Shown here in pieces: positions 62,079-64,000 of a stretch of 64,000 bases of DNA; the first letter of the stretch is position 1, and every line of letters starts with the position of its first letter. The stretch lies in the NCBI RefSeq assembly GCF_018130145.1, contig NZ_JAFCMB010000004.1, positions 372,001 to 436,000 of the forward strand. The letters are read 5' to 3'. The translations under genes and the position numbers were made by a program. The notes under the pieces were generated by a model. It had not been told where the DNA came from. It searched no databases and worked only from the letters and a program-made list of their open reading frames with translations. The stretch comes from Bradyrhizobium sp. AUGA SZCCT0176. GTDB lineage: Bacteria > Pseudomonadota > Alphaproteobacteria > Rhizobiales > Xanthobacteraceae.

Positions 62079-63506
62079 GTGAATTTCGGCCCCCCGGCCA
62101 TTCCGGGCAAGCTGGCCGAAATTGGGGGGGGAAACCACATCAACACGCAGATTTTGCGCGCGCGGACCGCCGACTCACGGCTGGTCTGGATCGCCGCCAT
62201 CGCCATCCCCCTGATGTTGCTCGCCCCTGCCCTGTGGAACGGCTATCCGCTGCTCCAATGGGATACCGGCGGCTATCTGGCACGCTGGTATGAAGGCTAC
62301 CTCGTGCCAAGCCGCTCCACGGTGTTCGGCCTCTATCTGCATTTCGGCGAAGACTCCGCGTTCTGGATCAATCTCGGAATCCAGGCGCTGGCAACGCTGT
62401 GGATCCTGCAGCTGACGCTGCGCGCATTCGAAATCGCCCAACCCTTGCGGCTGCTCGCAATGAGCCTGGTGCTGGCCCTGGCCACCGCGCTGCCGTGGCT
62501 CGCGAGTACGCTTCTGACCGACCTCTACGCCGGCCTGTCGGTGCTGTCGCTATTCATCCTGGTCGCGCTGGGCGAGCGGACCTCGACAATCGAAAAATGT
62601 TCGCTGTTCGTCCTGACGGCGTTCGCCGCGGCTTCGCACAGCGCCACGCTGGCAGTGCTGCTCGGGCTGTGTTGTGTGGGGTGGATCGTGCGTCCGTTTT
62701 CGCGCGGACGGATTGCAGTTTCCGGACTGATGCAGGGCAGCCTCACCCTCGTCGCCGGCGCGGCGATGCTGCTGGCGGCGAATTTCGCACTGTCTGGGAA
62801 AGTGGCGTGGACGCCCGGCGGCTACGGCGTCGCCTTCGGACGCATGCTGCAGGACGGCATCGTCGCGCGTTACCTGAAGGAGCATTGCCCGCAGCAAAAG
62901 TTGAAGCTCTGTCCCTATCGCGACCAGTTGCCTGCAACGGCCGATCAATTTCTGTGGGGCAACAGCATGTTCAACACGCTTGGCCGCTTCAAGGGCCTGG
63001 GCGACGAAATGAGCTTCATCGTGCTGCGTTCGCTGGCCGAATATCCGGCACGGCAGCTCGAGGCGGCGATCGCCGGAACCGCGCGGCAACTGGTCCATGT
63101 CGCGACCGGCGAAGGCACCAATGAATGGATCGGCCACACCTACGGAATCATCGAGCGTTATATCCCAACGCAGGTCAAGGCGATGCGCGCGGCGAACCAG
63201 CAGCGCTGGCGGCTCGACTTCGCCGCCATCAACCGTCTCCACGTTCCGGTGGCACTTGTCTCGATGCTGCTGGCCGTAATCGTGTTCGCTCGCGGCCTGT
63301 GGCGGCGGCCGTTCGATGATCTCACGCTCCTCGCGGGAACCGTTACATTGGCCGTGCTCGGCAACGCCTTCATCTGCGCCGTGATATCAGGCCCGCATGA
63401 CCGCTATGGCGCGCGCATGGCGTGGGTCGCGACCTTCGTGGTGCTGATCGCAGCGGCGCGGCAATTTTTCGGCGAGGACCCGAGCGAACACTCAGCCTCG
63501 CCGTGA
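62079..63506 (+). CDS. Polytopic membrane protein, about 475 aa
   Basis: After a short polar N-terminus the protein has about ten hydrophobic segments (first about residues 37-58), with a large extracytoplasmic loop (about 260-370, LKEHCPQQKLKLCPYRDQLP with two Cys and the FNTLGRFKGLGDEMSF part). The layout recalls glycosyltransferase-like (GT-C) or polyprenyl-linked sugar-transfer membrane proteins, but no decisive motif is visible. The frame is open much further upstream, opposite cysE; a GTG at 62079 is taken as start with low certainty. Confidence 0.65.
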   Translation: MNFGPPAIPGKLAEIGGGNHINTQILRARTADSRLVWIAAIAIPLMLLAPALWNGYPLLQWDTGGYLARWYEGYLVPSRSTVFGLYLHFGEDSAFWINLGIQALATLWILQLTLRAFEIAQPLRLLAMSLVLALATALPWLASTLLTDLYAGLSVLSLFILVALGERTSTIEKCSLFVLTAFAAASHSATLAVLLGLCCVGWIVRPFSRGRIAVSGLMQGSLTLVAGAAMLLAANFALSGKVAWTPGGYGVAFGRMLQDGIVARYLKEHCPQQKLKLCPYRDQLPATADQFLWGNSMFNTLGRFKGLGDEMSFIVLRSLAEYPARQLEAAIAGTARQLVHVATGEGTNEWIGHTYGIIERYIPTQVKAMRAANQQRWRLDFAAINRLHVPVALVSMLLAVIVFARGLWRRPFDDLTLLAGTVTLAVLGNAFICAVISGPHDRYGARMAWVATFVVLIAAARQFFGEDPSEHSASP

Positions 63507-64000
63507 CAGGAAATCGATGACGCCGGCCTTGTAGACCTTGTCGCCGACCGCGCGCATGTGATCGCGGTTCGGAATATCCAGCACCTCGGCGTCCGGAATG
63601 ATTTCGCCCAGCGCCTGCGCCGAGCCTGCGATTTCGTCTGACGTGCCGACCGCGATCAGCACGGGCACATGGATAGCGGCGGCTTCATCCCGCGTCATCA
63701 GGCGCCGCGAGCCGCGCAGGCAGGCCGCCAGCGCGCGGCGGTCGGAACGGGTCTGGTCGGCAAAAGCGCGAAACGTCCGCCCGACCGGATCGGTGACGTC
63801 TTCCAGCGACGGCGCCTCGAGTGCGAGGGCTACGTTTTCGCCGGGGCCACCGCCCGTGATCATCCCGATCCCGATGCCGCCCAGGATGGCCGAGCGCAGC
63901 CGCTGCGGCTGGCCCAGCGCCATCACCGCCGTCATCCGCGATCCCAGTGAATAGCCCATCACGTCGGCCCGCTCGATTCCCAAATGATCCAGCAGCGCGA
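63492..64000 (-). CDS. Alpha/beta hydrolase (partial, N-terminus outside window)
   Basis: The frame enters from the right edge and ends at 63492. It includes the nucleophile elbow DVMGYSLGSRMTAVMA (GxSxG, Ser) and ends with the catalytic His in IPNRDHMRAVGDKVY; the catalytic Asp probably lies in VPVLIAVGTSDEIAG. An internal ATG at 63983 would give a truncated protein, so the true start is further upstream. The last 15 bp overlap the preceding membrane-protein gene, convergent. Confidence 0.85.
   Translation of the reverse strand, partial: ALLDHLGIERADVMGYSLGSRMTAVMALGQPQRLRSAILGGIGIGMITGGGPGENVALALEAPSLEDVTDPVGRTFRAFADQTRSDRRALAACLRGSRRLMTRDEAAAIHVPVLIAVGTSDEIAGSAQALGEIIPDAEVLDIPNRDHMRAVGDKVYKAGVIDFLSRRG

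Overview
The window is chromosomal DNA of high GC from an alphaproteobacterium, most likely Bradyrhizobium or a close relative. This rests on gene content (glnE preceded by a histidine kinase, cysE, DUF3126, a PleC-type kinase, BTLCP-type peptidase, PilZ, gamma carbonic anhydrase) and on palindromic intergenic repeats typical of that group. No rRNA, tRNA, CRISPR array or intact insertion sequence was seen.

Region 1 (1-18.5 kb) is a coherent oxalate-utilisation region. It holds an NDP-forming acyl-CoA synthetase divergent from a GntR/FCD regulator, then oxalyl-CoA decarboxylase (oxc), formyl-CoA transferase (frc), a 45-aa protein with its own terminator, a tripartite carboxylate transporter (tctC-tctB-tctA), an oxalate/formate-type MFS carrier, a CBS-domain protein and two tandem PanE-like reductases. 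A 17-bp dyad, TGGYAT-N5-ATRCCA, recurs at seven places (plus one weaker copy) upstream of these units, so they probably form one regulon of the local GntR protein. The PanE-like pair may be oxalyl-CoA reductases that divert oxalyl-CoA to glyoxylate for assimilation, while oxc/frc send the rest to formate. An Lrp-ocd-ctlX amino-acid module (ornithine cyclodeaminase, citrulline/arginine-type hydrolase) lies inside this block.

Region 2 (18.5-37.4 kb) is mixed. It has a double-glycine-leader peptide, a secreted HExxH protein, nitronate monooxygenase, a quinone oxidoreductase, an SMP-30 protein, many small hypothetical genes, a degenerate histidine phosphatase, a CDF transporter with an expanded C-terminus, a PleC-like kinase with a CtrA-like box, a LysR regulator and a fatty acid desaturase. 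A composite repeat of about 700 bp occurs at 27.2-27.9 kb and inverted at 35.75-36.35 kb.

Region 3 (37.5-44.8 kb) carries glnE coupled to a histidine kinase with no response regulator beside it. In its place lies a decayed island: a frameshifted and truncated integrase, a SIR2-domain fragment and other debris.

Region 4 (44.8-64 kb) is mostly housekeeping: patatin phospholipase, CBS protein, rhomboid protease, PAS protein with a perfect CtrA box upstream, enoyl-CoA hydratase, MFS carrier, tandem PilZ, BTLCP peptidase, alpha/beta hydrolases, Tat-exported dienelactone hydrolase, gamma carbonic anhydrase, DUF3126 and cysE. A gene of visibly different composition (52.9-53.6 kb) sits between two terminators sharing a 20-bp direct repeat, and a small Rmf-like gene is translationally coupled to its neighbour. 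Both window ends cut genes (IclR regulator at left, alpha/beta hydrolase at right).
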